Of a DNA stretch of 64,000 bases, positions 7,755-17,721 are shown piece by piece (the stretch's first letter is position 1; each line of letters starts with the position of its first letter). Source of the DNA: Luteipulveratus mongoliensis (GTDB taxonomy: Bacteria; Actinomycetota; Actinomycetes; Actinomycetales; Dermatophilaceae). The stretch lies in assembly GCF_001190945.1 (NCBI RefSeq), contig NZ_CP011112.1:3224001-3288000 (forward strand). Direction: 5' to 3'. A model generated the notes under the pieces. The model was not told where the DNA came from. It searched no databases and saw only the letters and a list, made by a program, of their open reading frames with translations. The position numbers were made by a program, and so were the translations under genes.

Positions 7755-7890
7755 ACCGGACGGGAGAGTCCCCATCGCATCTGACGATGGGGCGCCGAAG
7801 GGGCAAACTCCCCGGAACCTCTCAGGCGCCAGGACCGCCCGGATCAGGCAGCTCTGAAGCGGCACGTCCGCGACAGAGGGGGAGACGCAC
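7755..7890 (+). promoter_or_regulatory. Glycine riboswitch upstream of gcvP
   Basis: A glycine aptamer is recognisable from GGGAGAG (7762-7768), an 8-bp hairpin CCCCATCG / CGATGGGG (7770-7792), the conserved core GCCGAAGGGGCAA, and CCTCTCAGGC (7818-7827), followed by the GACAGAGGGGGAG block. It lies directly before gcvP, the commonest target. Only one full aptamer core is visible, not the tandem pair. Glycine binding should raise gcvP expression; whether by transcription or translation is not evident, because no clear terminator with a T-run precedes the start. Confidence 0.88.
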
Positions 7891-7937
7891 CCGCCCGTGC
7901 AGCAGGCACGCGCGGCCGCCTCACCACCGGGAGTGTC

Positions 7938-10820
7938 ATGACCCACGCGCCACAGCACCACACCCCTGACTTCGTCGGCCGACACATCGGCCCCTCGGAC
8001 GACGACGTATCGGCCATGCTCAAGCTGATCGGCCAGGCGAGCATGGGCGGACTGGTCGAGCAGGCCATCCCGGGCCTGATCCGCGCCACTGCCGCGCTTG
8101 ACCTGCAGGCCGCCGAGTCCGAGCCGGCCGTGATCGCCGAGCTGCGCGCGAAGGCTGACCGCAACACCGTGCTGCGCTCGATGATCGGGCTCGGCTACTA
8201 CGGCACCCACACGCCGCCGGTGGTACGCCGCAACATCCTTGAGAACCCTGCCTGGTACACCGCCTATACGCCCTACCAGCCGGAGATCTCCCAGGGCCGG
8301 CTCGAGGCGCTGCTCAACTTCCAGACCGTGGTCAGCGACCTGACCGGGCTGCCGACCGCCGGCGCGTCCCTGCTGGACGAGTCCACCGCGGTCGCCGAGG
8401 CCATGACGCTCATGCGGCGGGGGAGCAAGGCCGCCAAGGACGCGGTCCTGCTGGTCGACGCTCAGGTGATGCCGCAGTCGATCGCGGTCACCCAGACCCG
8501 CGCCGTGCCTCTGGGGATCGACATTGTCGTCGCCGATCTGACCGGGGTCGCCGATGAGGCTGCACTGACGGCCGCCGCCGACGGACGCGCGGTCTTCGGC
8601 GTCGTCGTCCAGTATCCGGGTGCCGACGGCGCCATCCACGACTGGTCCGGTCTGGCGCAGGCTGCGCACGCCGCGGGAGCCCTGGTCACGGCCGCCGCCG
8701 ATCTGCTCGCCCTCACCCTCCTCACGTCCCCTGCGTCATGGGGCGCCGACATCGCGGTCGGCACCACGCAGCGTTTCGGTGTGCCGATGGGCTTCGGTGG
8801 CCCGCACGCCGGCTACATGAGCGTGCGCGCCGGACTTGAGCGCACCATGCCCGGCCGCCTCGTCGGCGTGAGCGTCGACGTCGACGGAGCACCGGCGTAC
8901 CGCCTGGCTCTGCAGACCCGTGAGCAGCACATCCGTCGTGAGAAGGCGACGTCCAACATCTGTACTGCCCAGGTGCTGCTGGCCGTCATGGCTTCGATGT
9001 ACGCCGTCTGGCACGGACCCGACGGTCTGTCACGTATTGCGCGGGAGACCCACGCCAAGGCGGTCGCGCTGCACGACTCCCTGCACGCGGCCGGTATCGA
9101 GACCACAACCGAGCACTACTTCGACACCCTGACCGCGATCGTCCCGGGGCGGGCAGATGCTGTCGTCGAGGCCGCGGTCGAGCACGGCGTCAACATCTGG
9201 CGGGTGGACGCCGACCACGTGTCGCTCAGCGTGGACGAGACCACCACGGCCGACGATCTGCACGCCGTCGCCTCGGCCTTCGGGGTCAACATCCCGGAGC
9301 CGCAGGACGGTGAGCCGACCTGGCCGGCCGAGCTCCGTCGTACGGACGACTTCCTCACCCACCCGGTCTTCCACAGCCACCACAGCGAGACCGCGATGCT
9401 GCGCTACCTGCGCGCGCTGTCCGACCGGGACTACGCGCTGGACCGCGGCATGATCCCGCTCGGCTCCTGCACCATGAAGCTCAATGCCACCACCGAGATG
9501 GAGTCGGTGACCTGGCCGGAGTTCGCCAACCTGCACCCGTTCGCGCCGGCCGACCAGACCGTCGGCATCCGTGAGCTGATCACCGATCTCGAGCAGTGGC
9601 TGTGCGACATCACGGGTTATGACTCGGTGTCATTGCAGCCCAACGCCGGTTCGCAGGGCGAGCTCGCCGGGCTGCTGGCGATCCACGCCTACCACCAGGC
9701 CAATGGTGACTCCGACCGCAACATCTGCCTGATTCCGGCGTCCGCGCACGGGACCAACGCGGCCAGTGCGGTGATGGCCGGCCTCAAGGTCATCGTCGTC
9801 AAGACCGCTCCGACCGGCGAGGTCGACATGGAGGACCTCAAGCAGAAGATCAAGGAGCACGGCGAGAGCCTCGCGGCGATCATGGTGACCTACCCGTCGA
9901 CGCACGGCGTCTTCGAGGACACCATCACCGATCTCTGCTCGCTGGTGCACGAGGCGGGCGGTCAGGTCTACGTCGACGGCGCCAACCTCAACGCGCTCGT
10001 CGGGCTGGCTCAGCCGGGCACCTTCGGCGGCGACGTGTCGCACCTCAACCTCCACAAGACGTTCTGCATCCCGCACGGCGGCGGCGGTCCGGGTGTCGGC
10101 CCGGTCGCGGTGCGCGCTCACCTCGCGCCCTACCTGCCCAATCACCCGTTCTCCGAGGAGGCCGGGCCGCAGACCGGCGTCGGTCCGATCTCCGCGGCCC
10201 CGTTCGGCTCGGCGTCGATCCTGCCGATCTCGTGGGCGTACGTCCGCCTCATGGGTGGGGCGGGTCTGACCCAGGCGACCGAGACCGCGATCCTGTCGGC
10301 CAACTACATCGCCACGCGCCTGCGCAAGCACTTCCCGGTGCTGTACGCCGGCGAGAACGGCCTGGTCGCGCACGAGTGCATCCTGGACCTTCGCGGTCTG
10401 ACGAAGGAGTCAGGCGTCACCGTCGACGACGTCGCCAAGCGGCTCATCGACTACGGCTTCCACGCGCCGACGATGTCGTTCCCGGTGGCCGGCACGCTGA
10501 TGGTCGAGCCGACGGAGAGCGAGGACCTCGGCGAGATCGACCGCTTCTGCGAGGCGATGATCGCCATCCGCGGCGAGATCCAGCAGGTCATTGACGGCAA
10601 GGTCGACGTCGCGGACAGTGTGCTCCGGCACGCGCCGCACACGGCCATCTCGTTGACGACCGAGTGGGACCACCCCTACACCCGCGCCGAGGCGGCGTAC
10701 CCGTCCGGTGTCGACCCGCTGCGCAAGTACTGGGCGCCGGTCCGACGGATCGACGGCGCGTACGGCGATCGCAACCTGGTCTGCTCCTGCCCCTCACCCG
10801 AGGCGTACGACGAGTCCTGA
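7938..10820 (+). CDS. gcvP: Glycine dehydrogenase (decarboxylating), P protein
   Basis: 960-residue homodimer-type P protein; decarboxylates glycine and hands the aminomethyl group to lipoylated GcvH in the cytoplasm. N-terminal half begins [13 protein letters not shown]; glycine-rich block [13 protein letters not shown]-binding Lys707 lies in [18 protein letters not shown]. Length matches the single-chain form (about 950). ATG at 7938 follows GGGAG at the right distance. It is controlled by the glycine riboswitch just upstream and is not in one operon with gcvH. Confidence 0.98.
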   Translation: MTHAPQHHTPDFVGRHIGPSDDDVSAMLKLIGQASMGGLVEQAIPGLIRATAALDLQAAESEPAVIAELRAKADRNTVLRSMIGLGYYGTHTPPVVRRNILENPAWYTAYTPYQPEISQGRLEALLNFQTVVSDLTGLPTAGASLLDESTAVAEAMTLMRRGSKAAKDAVLLVDAQVMPQSIAVTQTRAVPLGIDIVVADLTGVADEAALTAAADGRAVFGVVVQYPGADGAIHDWSGLAQAAHAAGALVTAAADLLALTLLTSPASWGADIAVGTTQRFGVPMGFGGPHAGYMSVRAGLERTMPGRLVGVSVDVDGAPAYRLALQTREQHIRREKATSNICTAQVLLAVMASMYAVWHGPDGLSRIARETHAKAVALHDSLHAAGIETTTEHYFDTLTAIVPGRADAVVEAAVEHGVNIWRVDADHVSLSVDETTTADDLHAVASAFGVNIPEPQDGEPTWPAELRRTDDFLTHPVFHSHHSETAMLRYLRALSDRDYALDRGMIPLGSCTMKLNATTEMESVTWPEFANLHPFAPADQTVGIRELITDLEQWLCDITGYDSVSLQPNAGSQGELAGLLAIHAYHQANGDSDRNICLIPASAHGTNAASAVMAGLKVIVVKTAPTGEVDMEDLKQKIKEHGESLAAIMVTYPSTHGVFEDTITDLCSLVHEAGGQVYVDGANLNALVGLAQPGTFGGDVSHLNLHKTFCIPHGGGGPGVGPVAVRAHLAPYLPNHPFSEEAGPQTGVGPISAAPFGSASILPISWAYVRLMGGAGLTQATETAILSANYIATRLRKHFPVLYAGENGLVAHECILDLRGLTKESGVTVDDVAKRLIDYGFHAPTMSFPVAGTLMVEPTESEDLGEIDRFCEAMIAIRGEIQQVIDGKVDVADSVLRHAPHTAISLTTEWDHPYTRAEAAYPSGVDPLRKYWAPVRRIDGAYGDRNLVCSCPSPEAYDES

Positions 10821-10831
10821 CGATCGTCAGG
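10816..10831. terminator. Perfect 16-bp palindrome between convergent genes
   Basis: CCTGACGATCGTCAGG is its own reverse complement and contains the stop codons of both gcvP and the minus-strand aminotransferase. It could form a hairpin in either transcript, but has no loop and no T-run, so its action as bidirectional terminator is a guess. Confidence 0.35.
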
Positions 10832-12044
10832 TGCGGAGGGTGGCGAGGTAGTCGCCGATGCGGTTGATCGCCTCGGTGAGGTCCTCGACGCGGGGGAGAG
10901 TGACCAGCCGGAAGTGGTCGGTACCGGGCCAGTTGAACCCGGTGCCGTGGGTGATCAGGATCCGAGTGGCGCGCAAGAGGTTGATCGCGAACTTCTCGTC
11001 GTCGTCGATCGTGTAGACGTCCGGGTCGAGGCGAGGGAAGCAGTAGAGAGCGCCCATCGGCATCACGCAGCTCACCCCGGGGATCTGCGTCAGCAGGCGG
11101 TGGGCGACATCGCGCTGCTCGAGCAGCCGACCGCCCGGCAGGAGGAGCTGCTCGACGGACTGCGTGCCACCGAGTGCGGTCTGAATCGCATGCTGGGCGG
11201 GCACATTGGCGCACATCCGCATGTTGGCCAGCAGCGTTAGGCCCTCGAGGAAGTTCTCCGCACGGAAGCGCGGGCCGGTGACGACGACCCAGCCGCTACG
11301 GAAGCCGGCGACTCGGTACGCCTTGGACAGGCCACTGAACGTCAGGCACAGCACGTCGTCGCCCGCGTAGGTCGCCGTGTGGTGGTGCACGGCGCCGTCG
11401 AAGAGGATCTTCTCGTAGATCTCGTCGGACAGCAGGACCAGGTCGTGCTTGCGAGCCAGCTCGACGAACCCCTTGATGATGTCGGGGGAGTAGACCGCGC
11501 CCGTGGGGTTGTTGGGGTTGATCAGCACCAGCGCCTTGGTGCGCTCGGTGATCTTGGACTCGATGTCGGCGAGGTCAGGGTTCCAGCCGTTGTCCTCGTC
11601 GCAGATGTAGTGCACGGGCCGTCCGCCCGCGAGGCTCACCGCACCGGTCCACAAGGGATAGTCCGGTGCGGGGATGAGGATCTCGTCGTCGTTGTCCACG
11701 AAGGCCTGCAGGACCAGCGAGATCATCTCGCTCACCCCATTGCCGATGTAGACGTCATCGACGCCGACATCGGCAAGGCCCTCCTCCTGGTAGTACTGCG
11801 CCACGGCGGTCCGCGCGGAAAAGATGCCGCGCGAATCGGAGTAGCCCTGCGCGGTCGGCAGGTTGCGGATCATGTCCTGGAGGATCGCGTCCGGCGCCTC
11901 GAATCCGAACGGTGCCGGGTTGCCGATGTTGAGCTTGAGGATGCGGTGCCCCTCAGCCTCCATCCGCTCGGCCTCGACGAGGATCGCTCCGCGGACGTCG
12001 TACCGGACGTTCTGCAGCTTCGAGGACTGGGTGATGGGGCGCAC
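10827..12044 (-). CDS. PLP-dependent aminotransferase, alanine transaminase type (AlaA-like)
   Basis: 405-residue class I aminotransferase. PLP lysine is Lys241 in SGLSKAYRVAGFRSGW; INPNNPTG and the C-terminal Arg region HFRLVTLP are also typical. Overall pattern (KLNIGNPAPFGFEAP, QGYSDSRGIFSAR, YIGNGVSEMI) is that of the AlaA/Rv0337c group, which interconverts alanine and pyruvate with glutamate. GTG start at 12044; an in-frame Shine-Dalgarno is not obvious. Convergent to gcvP with only 6 bp between stop codons. Confidence 0.92.
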   Translation of the reverse strand: MRPITQSSKLQNVRYDVRGAILVEAERMEAEGHRILKLNIGNPAPFGFEAPDAILQDMIRNLPTAQGYSDSRGIFSARTAVAQYYQEEGLADVGVDDVYIGNGVSEMISLVLQAFVDNDDEILIPAPDYPLWTGAVSLAGGRPVHYICDEDNGWNPDLADIESKITERTKALVLINPNNPTGAVYSPDIIKGFVELARKHDLVLLSDEIYEKILFDGAVHHHTATYAGDDVLCLTFSGLSKAYRVAGFRSGWVVVTGPRFRAENFLEGLTLLANMRMCANVPAQHAIQTALGGTQSVEQLLLPGGRLLEQRDVAHRLLTQIPGVSCVMPMGALYCFPRLDPDVYTIDDDEKFAINLLRATRILITHGTGFNWPGTDHFRLVTLPRVEDLTEAINRIGDYLATLRT

Positions 12045-12108
12045 GAAGCCAAGCGTGGCACACCGCGTGCCAGCGTCCAGGCGTTGTCCGAGGTACGACG
12101 CCGAACGG

Positions 12109-13272
12109 CTAGGCGGACGGGCAGAAGATGGTCTCGACGGCCTTGCCCATGGCCTGGGCCGCCTCGGCGGGGTCCTTGACGCTCAAGGTGGCCGACATCG
12201 AGAGCTGACGACGCCCGTCATCTGAGTAGATAGTCAAGGTGAAGTAGCCGGCGGTGGACCCGCCCAGGACGTTGAAATCGCTGCCGCAGTCGCTGCGACC
12301 TTGGGCCTGGTAGGGGTGATGTGGCACCGGCTCAGTGATGACTCGCTGGAGCTCCGGCGGCAGCAGCCTGCCTTGGTTGAAGGCCCGTTGGAAGGCGCTC
12401 ATGTCGTGCGCGGTGGAGATCACCCCTCCGGCTCCCGTGCCGAAGCTGGCGTTGAACCGGTCGACGTCGCGCAGCCTGCCGTCACCGTCGGGGTAGTAGC
12501 CGTGGCCGTGCGGCCCCTTGATGCCCTCCGGCGGCTTGACGGCAAGGTAGGTCTTGGTCATCCCGAGTGGACCGAACAGCTGCCGGTGCAGCACCGTGGC
12601 AAGGCTGTTGCCGGTCACCCGCTCGATGATCAGGCCGAGGAGGGTGTAGTTGGTGTTCGAGTAGGAGAACTTCTCGCCCGGCTCGCCGGTCCGTGGCCGA
12701 TCGCGGCTCCACTTCACCAGCTCGAGTGGCCGGTAGTAGGTCGTGAAGTCGAAGGGGTCGAATGAGATGTCTCCCTCGGTCCCGTCGGGCTTGGGCTCAT
12801 CGGCGTACCAGTCAGGAATGCCGGAGGTGTGCTGGATCATCTGCCGCACCGTGATGTCGTCGGCCCGTGTCACCAGATCCTTCTTCGCCACCACCGGCAG
12901 CACATCACTGAGCTTGTCGTCCACGCTCAGCTTGCCCTCGTTGACCAGCTGCAGCACCGCAGTGGCCACCATCTCCTTGGTCTGGGACCCGATCCGGAAG
13001 CGAGAGTCTGCCGGGATCTTGCCGCCCTTGCCGCCCAGCAACCGAGTGCCGCCACTGGCCAAGCCGATCGGCTTCCCGTCGACGTATGCTCCGCCCACAG
13101 CCCCGACGACCCCGGGAACTCTGGCCAGCTCGTCCATCGCCTTCTGCACGTTGTCGACCCGCGCCGTTGCAGCGGTGGCGCTGGCAGGTCCCGCCTGAGC
13201 CACCATGAGCATGGCGATACCGGCAGCCAGACCGGCCGTTCCCAGCCGCGGACGAACGTTCTTGTACGACAC
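12109..13272 (-). CDS. Secreted serine hydrolase, beta-lactamase / DD-carboxypeptidase fold
   Basis: 387-residue exported protein of the class C beta-lactamase-like family. A signal peptide (positive start, then GLAAGIAMLMVAQAGPASA) precedes the domain. Catalytic motifs: SxxK as SQTK in RIGSQTKEMVATAVLQL, YxN as YSN in FSYSNTNYTLLGLI. Segment GIPDWY and the glycine-rich GAGGVISTAHDMSAF follow. Start GTG at 13272 has GAGGAG five bases upstream. Probably acts on peptidoglycan or peptide substrates outside the cell; substrate unknown. About 210 bp without a gene follow on the upstream side. Confidence 0.9.
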   Translation of the reverse strand: MSYKNVRPRLGTAGLAAGIAMLMVAQAGPASATAATARVDNVQKAMDELARVPGVVGAVGGAYVDGKPIGLASGGTRLLGGKGGKIPADSRFRIGSQTKEMVATAVLQLVNEGKLSVDDKLSDVLPVVAKKDLVTRADDITVRQMIQHTSGIPDWYADEPKPDGTEGDISFDPFDFTTYYRPLELVKWSRDRPRTGEPGEKFSYSNTNYTLLGLIIERVTGNSLATVLHRQLFGPLGMTKTYLAVKPPEGIKGPHGHGYYPDGDGRLRDVDRFNASFGTGAGGVISTAHDMSAFQRAFNQGRLLPPELQRVITEPVPHHPYQAQGRSDCGSDFNVLGGSTAGYFTLTIYSDDGRRQLSMSATLSVKDPAEAAQAMGKAVETIFCPSA

Positions 13273-13482
13273 GACGCACTCCTCTTCGTGGTCACCTTCC
13301 GAAGCCGCGACAGCGCGGCCTCGCCATGAACCGCTGTGGTCCATGGCTCCACTGAAGACGGAGCATGGTTGCGGTGCCGTATCCGTTTTTCGATACGCCC
13401 GCCATATGGCCGGGACCGGGGCATGTCCGAGGACGACCCCGCGGGCTGCCTACATCGCAGCCACGCGGGATCGTACGACGGC
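13273..13482. other. Gene-free upstream region of the serine hydrolase
   Basis: 210 bp between the serine hydrolase start and the acetyltransferase stop. It holds an inverted repeat CGTATC-N8-GATACG around 13378-13397 with a T-rich loop, the only AT-rich stretch here. No convincing -10/-35 pair was found. Confidence 0.4.
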
Positions 13483-14439
13483 CTATCGCAGGACGTAGTC
13501 CAGGCGGGTCTGGATCTGCGGGAAGGCGACCGACCCGAAGGCCGCAGCCATCGGCACGTTGGTGACATCGGTGTCCGCGATGATCTCCTCGACGCCCGCT
13601 TCGCTCAGCCGCGTCGTCATCGCTGTCGTCAGCTGCGCGGCGTAGCCGTGACCACGGTGATCAGGGTGCACACCGACGAAGGACACGGACCCGCGCGGCG
13701 TGCCGTCCCAGGACGATCCGACCACGAGGCCGACGTCGTGCCCGTCAGGATCAACCGCGAGGAAGAACGACTCGATGCCGTCCGCCTTGAGCATGAAGGT
13801 GAGCTCTTCGTCCGACACCTCCTGCACCGTGTGGCGTTGCAGTCCGTCGACGTGGTGAGCGTCGAGCGAGCCCTCCAGAACAGCCAAGTGCATCGCCCGC
13901 AGCCGAGGGTCGTCGAGCGATGACACCGGATCGAGTCGCAACCGGGTCGGCGTCGGCGACCACGTGTCATCCGCAGGTCGCAGGGCATAGTTGCGCCGCT
14001 GCACCAGTGGCGCAAACCCCGCCGCCTCCACGGCGGTCACGACGGGTACGACGTCCGCGAGCTCCGTCGGCACATCACTCGGCGGGGTGAAGACGATCAG
14101 CGCGAGCTCGTCGAGCGCGTGTTCGTCGCGCATCGTCTCCGCCGCGTGGCGCAGCAGCTCGACCCCGGCCTCTGGCCGGTCGGACGGAAGGTCCATCACG
14201 TCGATGACCTCAGGTGCTTCGCGTCCCTGTCCGGCCACGAGACCGACCTGATGGCCTTGATCGTCGAGGGCCGCGAATGTGTAAGCGGGAGAACGAAGTC
14301 CGCGATCCAGCCCGAACTGCGCGTAGCCCTCGGAGAAGTAGCGGTGGTTGGACGGGGAGTCGATGCGGGCCGTCGCGTGGGACCACAGCTCGATCACGTG
14401 TGCGTCGTCCGTGGCACGGACGATGGTGATGTCAGACAT
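13483..14439 (-). CDS. GNAT-family acetyltransferase (tandem domain)
   Basis: 318-residue protein with two GNAT-like halves. The C-terminal half has a complete acetyl-CoA-binding motif, FVGVHPDHRGHGYAAQLTTAM, followed by the usual ADTDVTNVPMAAAF strand-helix segment. The N-terminal half (TIVRATDDAHVIELWSHA) lacks this motif and may only shape the substrate pocket. ATG at 14439 is preceded by AAGGAAGG. Size and layout resemble mycothiol synthase-like and streptothricin-type GNATs, but the substrate is unknown. Confidence 0.86.
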   Translation of the reverse strand: MSDITIVRATDDAHVIELWSHATARIDSPSNHRYFSEGYAQFGLDRGLRSPAYTFAALDDQGHQVGLVAGQGREAPEVIDVMDLPSDRPEAGVELLRHAAETMRDEHALDELALIVFTPPSDVPTELADVVPVVTAVEAAGFAPLVQRRNYALRPADDTWSPTPTRLRLDPVSSLDDPRLRAMHLAVLEGSLDAHHVDGLQRHTVQEVSDEELTFMLKADGIESFFLAVDPDGHDVGLVVGSSWDGTPRGSVSFVGVHPDHRGHGYAAQLTTAMTTRLSEAGVEEIIADTDVTNVPMAAAFGSVAFPQIQTRLDYVLR

Positions 14440-14589
14440 TGCGCCTTCCTTTCGGGGAAGGTCAGGCGCTCTTTCGGTGAGGGAGAGCGCGAGTGCGTGA
14501 GGCGAGCACGGCATCTCCTTTCGTCGTCGGTGCAAGACCGCCCGAACGTTACCGGCCGGACCGTCCGACCGTCATCCGCTTTTGCGACG

Positions 14590-17500
14590 TCAGGCGGCGG
14601 GCGCTCCGGCCAGGTGCACCCGCAGTGTGGAGCCCGACTCCGTCTTGGCCACCTCGATGCGCGCCGTGACCCGGTGGCGCAGCTCGGCGACGTGACTGAC
14701 GATCCCCACGCTTCGCCCTCCGGCACGCAGGGTGTCGAGGACAGCCATCACCTGCTCGAGGCTCTGCTCGTCGAGCGAGCCGAAGCCCTCGTCGACGAAG
14801 AGGGTCTGCAGCTCCACGCCACCAGACTCCTGGCGGACCGCCTCCCCGAGGCCCAGAGCCAGCGACAGCGATGCCAGAAAGGCCTCGCCGCCGGACAGAG
14901 TGGCGGTGTCGCGGGTCTGACCGGTCCAGGCGTCGTGCACCACCAGGCCCAGGCCGCTGCGGAGCCCGCCCTTGACGCGAGCATCGGAGTGAGCCAGCTC
15001 GAACCGGCCGTCTGTCATCACCGTCAACCGCTCGTTGGCCAGCCGCGTGACCTCCTCGAGACGGGCGGCCAGCACGTAGGAGGACAGCCGCATCTTCTTG
15101 AGGTTGTCCCCACCGCCGTTGACCGTGTCCGCGATCGAGGTGACCGCACGCAGCTCGGCCTCACGCGGTCGCCACGCCGCCAACGCCGCGAGCAGGTCGC
15201 GGCTGACCACGTCGAGCCGAGCAGCCGCTCGCTGTGACGTGGCCATCGTGGCGTGTGCCTCGCGCGCTCGCTGCGCCGCCGCCGTGGCCGCGTGCTGCAC
15301 CTGCTCGAGGTCCGGGCGTTCCTGCTCGCGGGCGGCCACCACCGCTGGCTGTTCGAGAACCGCAAGGGATCGCTCCCGCGCTGTCTGATGAGTGTCGATC
15401 TGCTGCTGCAGCTGCTCGACTCTCGCCTGATCACGCCATGCCGCCGATGCCAGCTGCGCGTCGGCGAATCCGTGCTCGTCGAGCAACGTCGCCAGATCGT
15501 CGGTGGCACGGGTGGCAGCGTCCTGGGCGCTCGTCAGTCTCGCCTCGGCTCGACGAGCAGCGAGTACGCCGGCACTCACCTGATCATGCCGGCGTCGGCT
15601 CTGGTCCCAGGCGCGCGCGTGGGCCTCGAGCGTCGACTCATCATCTGCCTGCTCGTGGGCGCGCGACCTCCACATCTCGCAGGGACAGTCGGCGCGGTGC
15701 TCCCGCTCCAGGGTCTCAAGCCTGAGGAGCAGGTCGGCCAGTCGAGCCGAAGCTGCGTCCTGAGCGGCCTGCAGGACCGCGTGCTGTCGTTCGTGCTCCT
15801 CGCGCCGTGCATCGACCGCGGCGACCTGCGCCACCGTCGTACGCCGTTCGCTCACCAGCTCGGCCAGCCGCAGCTCGGCCGCCCGCGCCGTCTCGACCTG
15901 CGCGGTGATCTCGTCGAGGAGGATCGTGAGCCGGTCCGGGGTCGGAGCATCCTCAGGCGCGCCGTCAGCGCCGAGCTCGAGATCGAGACGAACGCAGGAC
16001 TCGGCCAGGGCGTCCTCGGCCGACGTCACCGCAGCGTCCGCGACCGCGACCCGTGCCGTGACGTCTCGCAGCCGCAGTCCGGCTGCGGTCGCGCGCTCCT
16101 CGGCCTCGTCGAGAGTGTCCTCGGAGACGTCCAGCAGGGTCAGACGGGCCGGGTCAGGGTGCTCGGGCGAGCCGCATACCGGACACGGTGCGCCGTCATC
16201 GAGACCGTCGGCCAGAGTCGCGGCAAGGTGCTCCAGGCGTACGGTCCGCAACCTCAGCACGTCACGCTCGGCGGACGCGAACGAGGCGGTCGCCTCGGCG
16301 GCCACAGCCCGTGTGGACCCCAGGGCCACTCGTGCCGTCGTGACCTGGTCGCGTCGTTGCTCAGCCTGTCGCACCTGCTCGAGCCGAGCCTCAGCAGCCG
16401 CCCGCGTCGCGGCGTCTCGCTGGGCGACCTCGAGCTGTGCCTCCAACGCGTCCACGCGTCGGCGGGCACGCTCCAAGAGCTCGTGATGCTGCGCCTGCGC
16501 AGCCGTCACCCGCGTCAACGCCTGTGCCGCCTGGGCAACCTCGGCGCCTGCGGACCGGGCCTGTCGCACCAGCCCGACGCCCTCCCGAAGACGGTCGCTG
16601 CCGAGCCTCAGCGCCTCCTCGTGCTCGGCGTCGATGGCACCGGCACGTGGCGCGATGTGGGCCAGGGCAGCCAGCGCACTCTCGTGGTCCGCGTGAACCT
16701 GCTGCAGCTCTTGCGTGGCGCGACCAGCTGACCGGCGGCTGGGCTCGACCTGGGCCGCGCGTCGGGCGCGCGCCAGCTCGCCCCTGCACGCGTCGAGGTC
16801 GGCGGCGCGCTGATCGAGCCGATCGAGGTCGGCCTGCGCGCGCTGTGCCTGCTGCTGCAGGTCGAAGGTCTGGCGAGCCCGAACCAACAGCTCCCGGTCC
16901 CGATCTGCGGCCGCGTCAGCGCGGGACGCCGCCGCCATCGCGGCGTCCGCTGCTGCTGAGGCCGCACTCCGCTCACGGCGCAGAGCTTCAGGGATCTGAG
17001 CGTGCTCGAGCTCGCTCCACGCCACGGTCTCCTCGTCCTGGGGAGCGAGCTCACTGAGCACGGACTCCAGGACGCGCAGCTCGGTGGTGACGCGGGTACG
17101 GGCGTCCTGGGCTGCCGACGTTGCGTCGCGACGGCGTCCGGCCAGCCATTCCTCGAGGTCAGCGAATCGCTGGACGTCGAAGAGCCGACGCAGCACCGCA
17201 CCCCGCTCGTCCGGCCGTGCCTGCAAGAAGGCCGCGAACTGACCCTGGGGGAGCAGCACGACCTGAGCGAACTGATCCAGTCCCATCCCGAGTGCCTGCT
17301 CGATCACGTCGCCGACCTCATCGAGCCGGGTGCTCACACCGGACCATCGACCGCCGACCTGCTCCTGCAGGACGACCTTGGCCTGGCGACGGGTGAGTCC
17401 GGCGCCGCGCTTCTTGGGCGCCCGGTGCTCGGGGGAGCGTTCGATCCGCAGCCGTCGCCCGCCGACCGTCGCCTCGAGCGTCACGGTCGGCACCGCACCA

Positions 17501-17721
17501 GCGCCCGCATGATCGCTGCGCAGGCTCTCGCGCTGCCCGTGCCGCGAGCCGGGGAGCTGGCCGAACAGTGCGAAGCAGACTGCGTCGAGGATCGTGGTCT
17601 TGCCCGCGCCGGTGGGGCCGTGGATCAGGTGCACGCCCTGCTCGGACAGCGCGTCGAAGTCGATGGTCTCGACGCCGGGGAACGGACCGAATGCCTCGAT
17701 TCGCAACCAGTGCAACCTCAT
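14590..17721 (-). CDS. sbcC: Nuclease SbcCD subunit C
   Basis: 1043-residue SMC/Rad50-type ATPase that pairs with SbcD to open DNA hairpins and trim broken ends. Walker A GPTGAGKTT lies near the N-terminus; long coiled coils flank the zinc-hook CPVC (about residues 511-514) in the middle; the C-terminal lobe carries the ABC signature LSGGEAFLASLSLALGLGEA and Walker B TLFVDEGFGSLD. Length is normal. A second Cys pair, CPCEMW, lies within the second coiled coil. Start ATG overlaps the sbcD stop by 4 bp (17718-17721), so the two are translated together. Confidence 0.97.
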   Translation of the reverse strand: MRLHWLRIEAFGPFPGVETIDFDALSEQGVHLIHGPTGAGKTTILDAVCFALFGQLPGSRHGQRESLRSDHAGAGAVPTVTLEATVGGRRLRIERSPEHRAPKKRGAGLTRRQAKVVLQEQVGGRWSGVSTRLDEVGDVIEQALGMGLDQFAQVVLLPQGQFAAFLQARPDERGAVLRRLFDVQRFADLEEWLAGRRRDATSAAQDARTRVTTELRVLESVLSELAPQDEETVAWSELEHAQIPEALRRERSAASAAADAAMAAASRADAAADRDRELLVRARQTFDLQQQAQRAQADLDRLDQRAADLDACRGELARARRAAQVEPSRRSAGRATQELQQVHADHESALAALAHIAPRAGAIDAEHEEALRLGSDRLREGVGLVRQARSAGAEVAQAAQALTRVTAAQAQHHELLERARRRVDALEAQLEVAQRDAATRAAAEARLEQVRQAEQRRDQVTTARVALGSTRAVAAEATASFASAERDVLRLRTVRLEHLAATLADGLDDGAPCPVCGSPEHPDPARLTLLDVSEDTLDEAEERATAAGLRLRDVTARVAVADAAVTSAEDALAESCVRLDLELGADGAPEDAPTPDRLTILLDEITAQVETARAAELRLAELVSERRTTVAQVAAVDARREEHERQHAVLQAAQDAASARLADLLLRLETLEREHRADCPCEMWRSRAHEQADDESTLEAHARAWDQSRRRHDQVSAGVLAARRAEARLTSAQDAATRATDDLATLLDEHGFADAQLASAAWRDQARVEQLQQQIDTHQTARERSLAVLEQPAVVAAREQERPDLEQVQHAATAAAQRAREAHATMATSQRAAARLDVVSRDLLAALAAWRPREAELRAVTSIADTVNGGGDNLKKMRLSSYVLAARLEEVTRLANERLTVMTDGRFELAHSDARVKGGLRSGLGLVVHDAWTGQTRDTATLSGGEAFLASLSLALGLGEAVRQESGGVELQTLFVDEGFGSLDEQSLEQVMAVLDTLRAGGRSVGIVSHVAELRHRVTARIEVAKTESGSTLRVHLAGAPAA

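Noticed and set aside
7850-7937. Second glycine aptamer
   Set aside because: A GACAGAGGGGGAG block is present but no second GCCGAAGG-type core or CTCTCAGG element was found.
12301-12765. 154-residue plus-strand frame
   Set aside because: Antisense to the serine hydrolase whose SxxK and YSN motifs are intact; no domain or ribosome site.
15253-16731. 492-residue plus-strand frame inside sbcC
   Set aside because: Antisense to an intact sbcC with all motifs; no recognisable domain.
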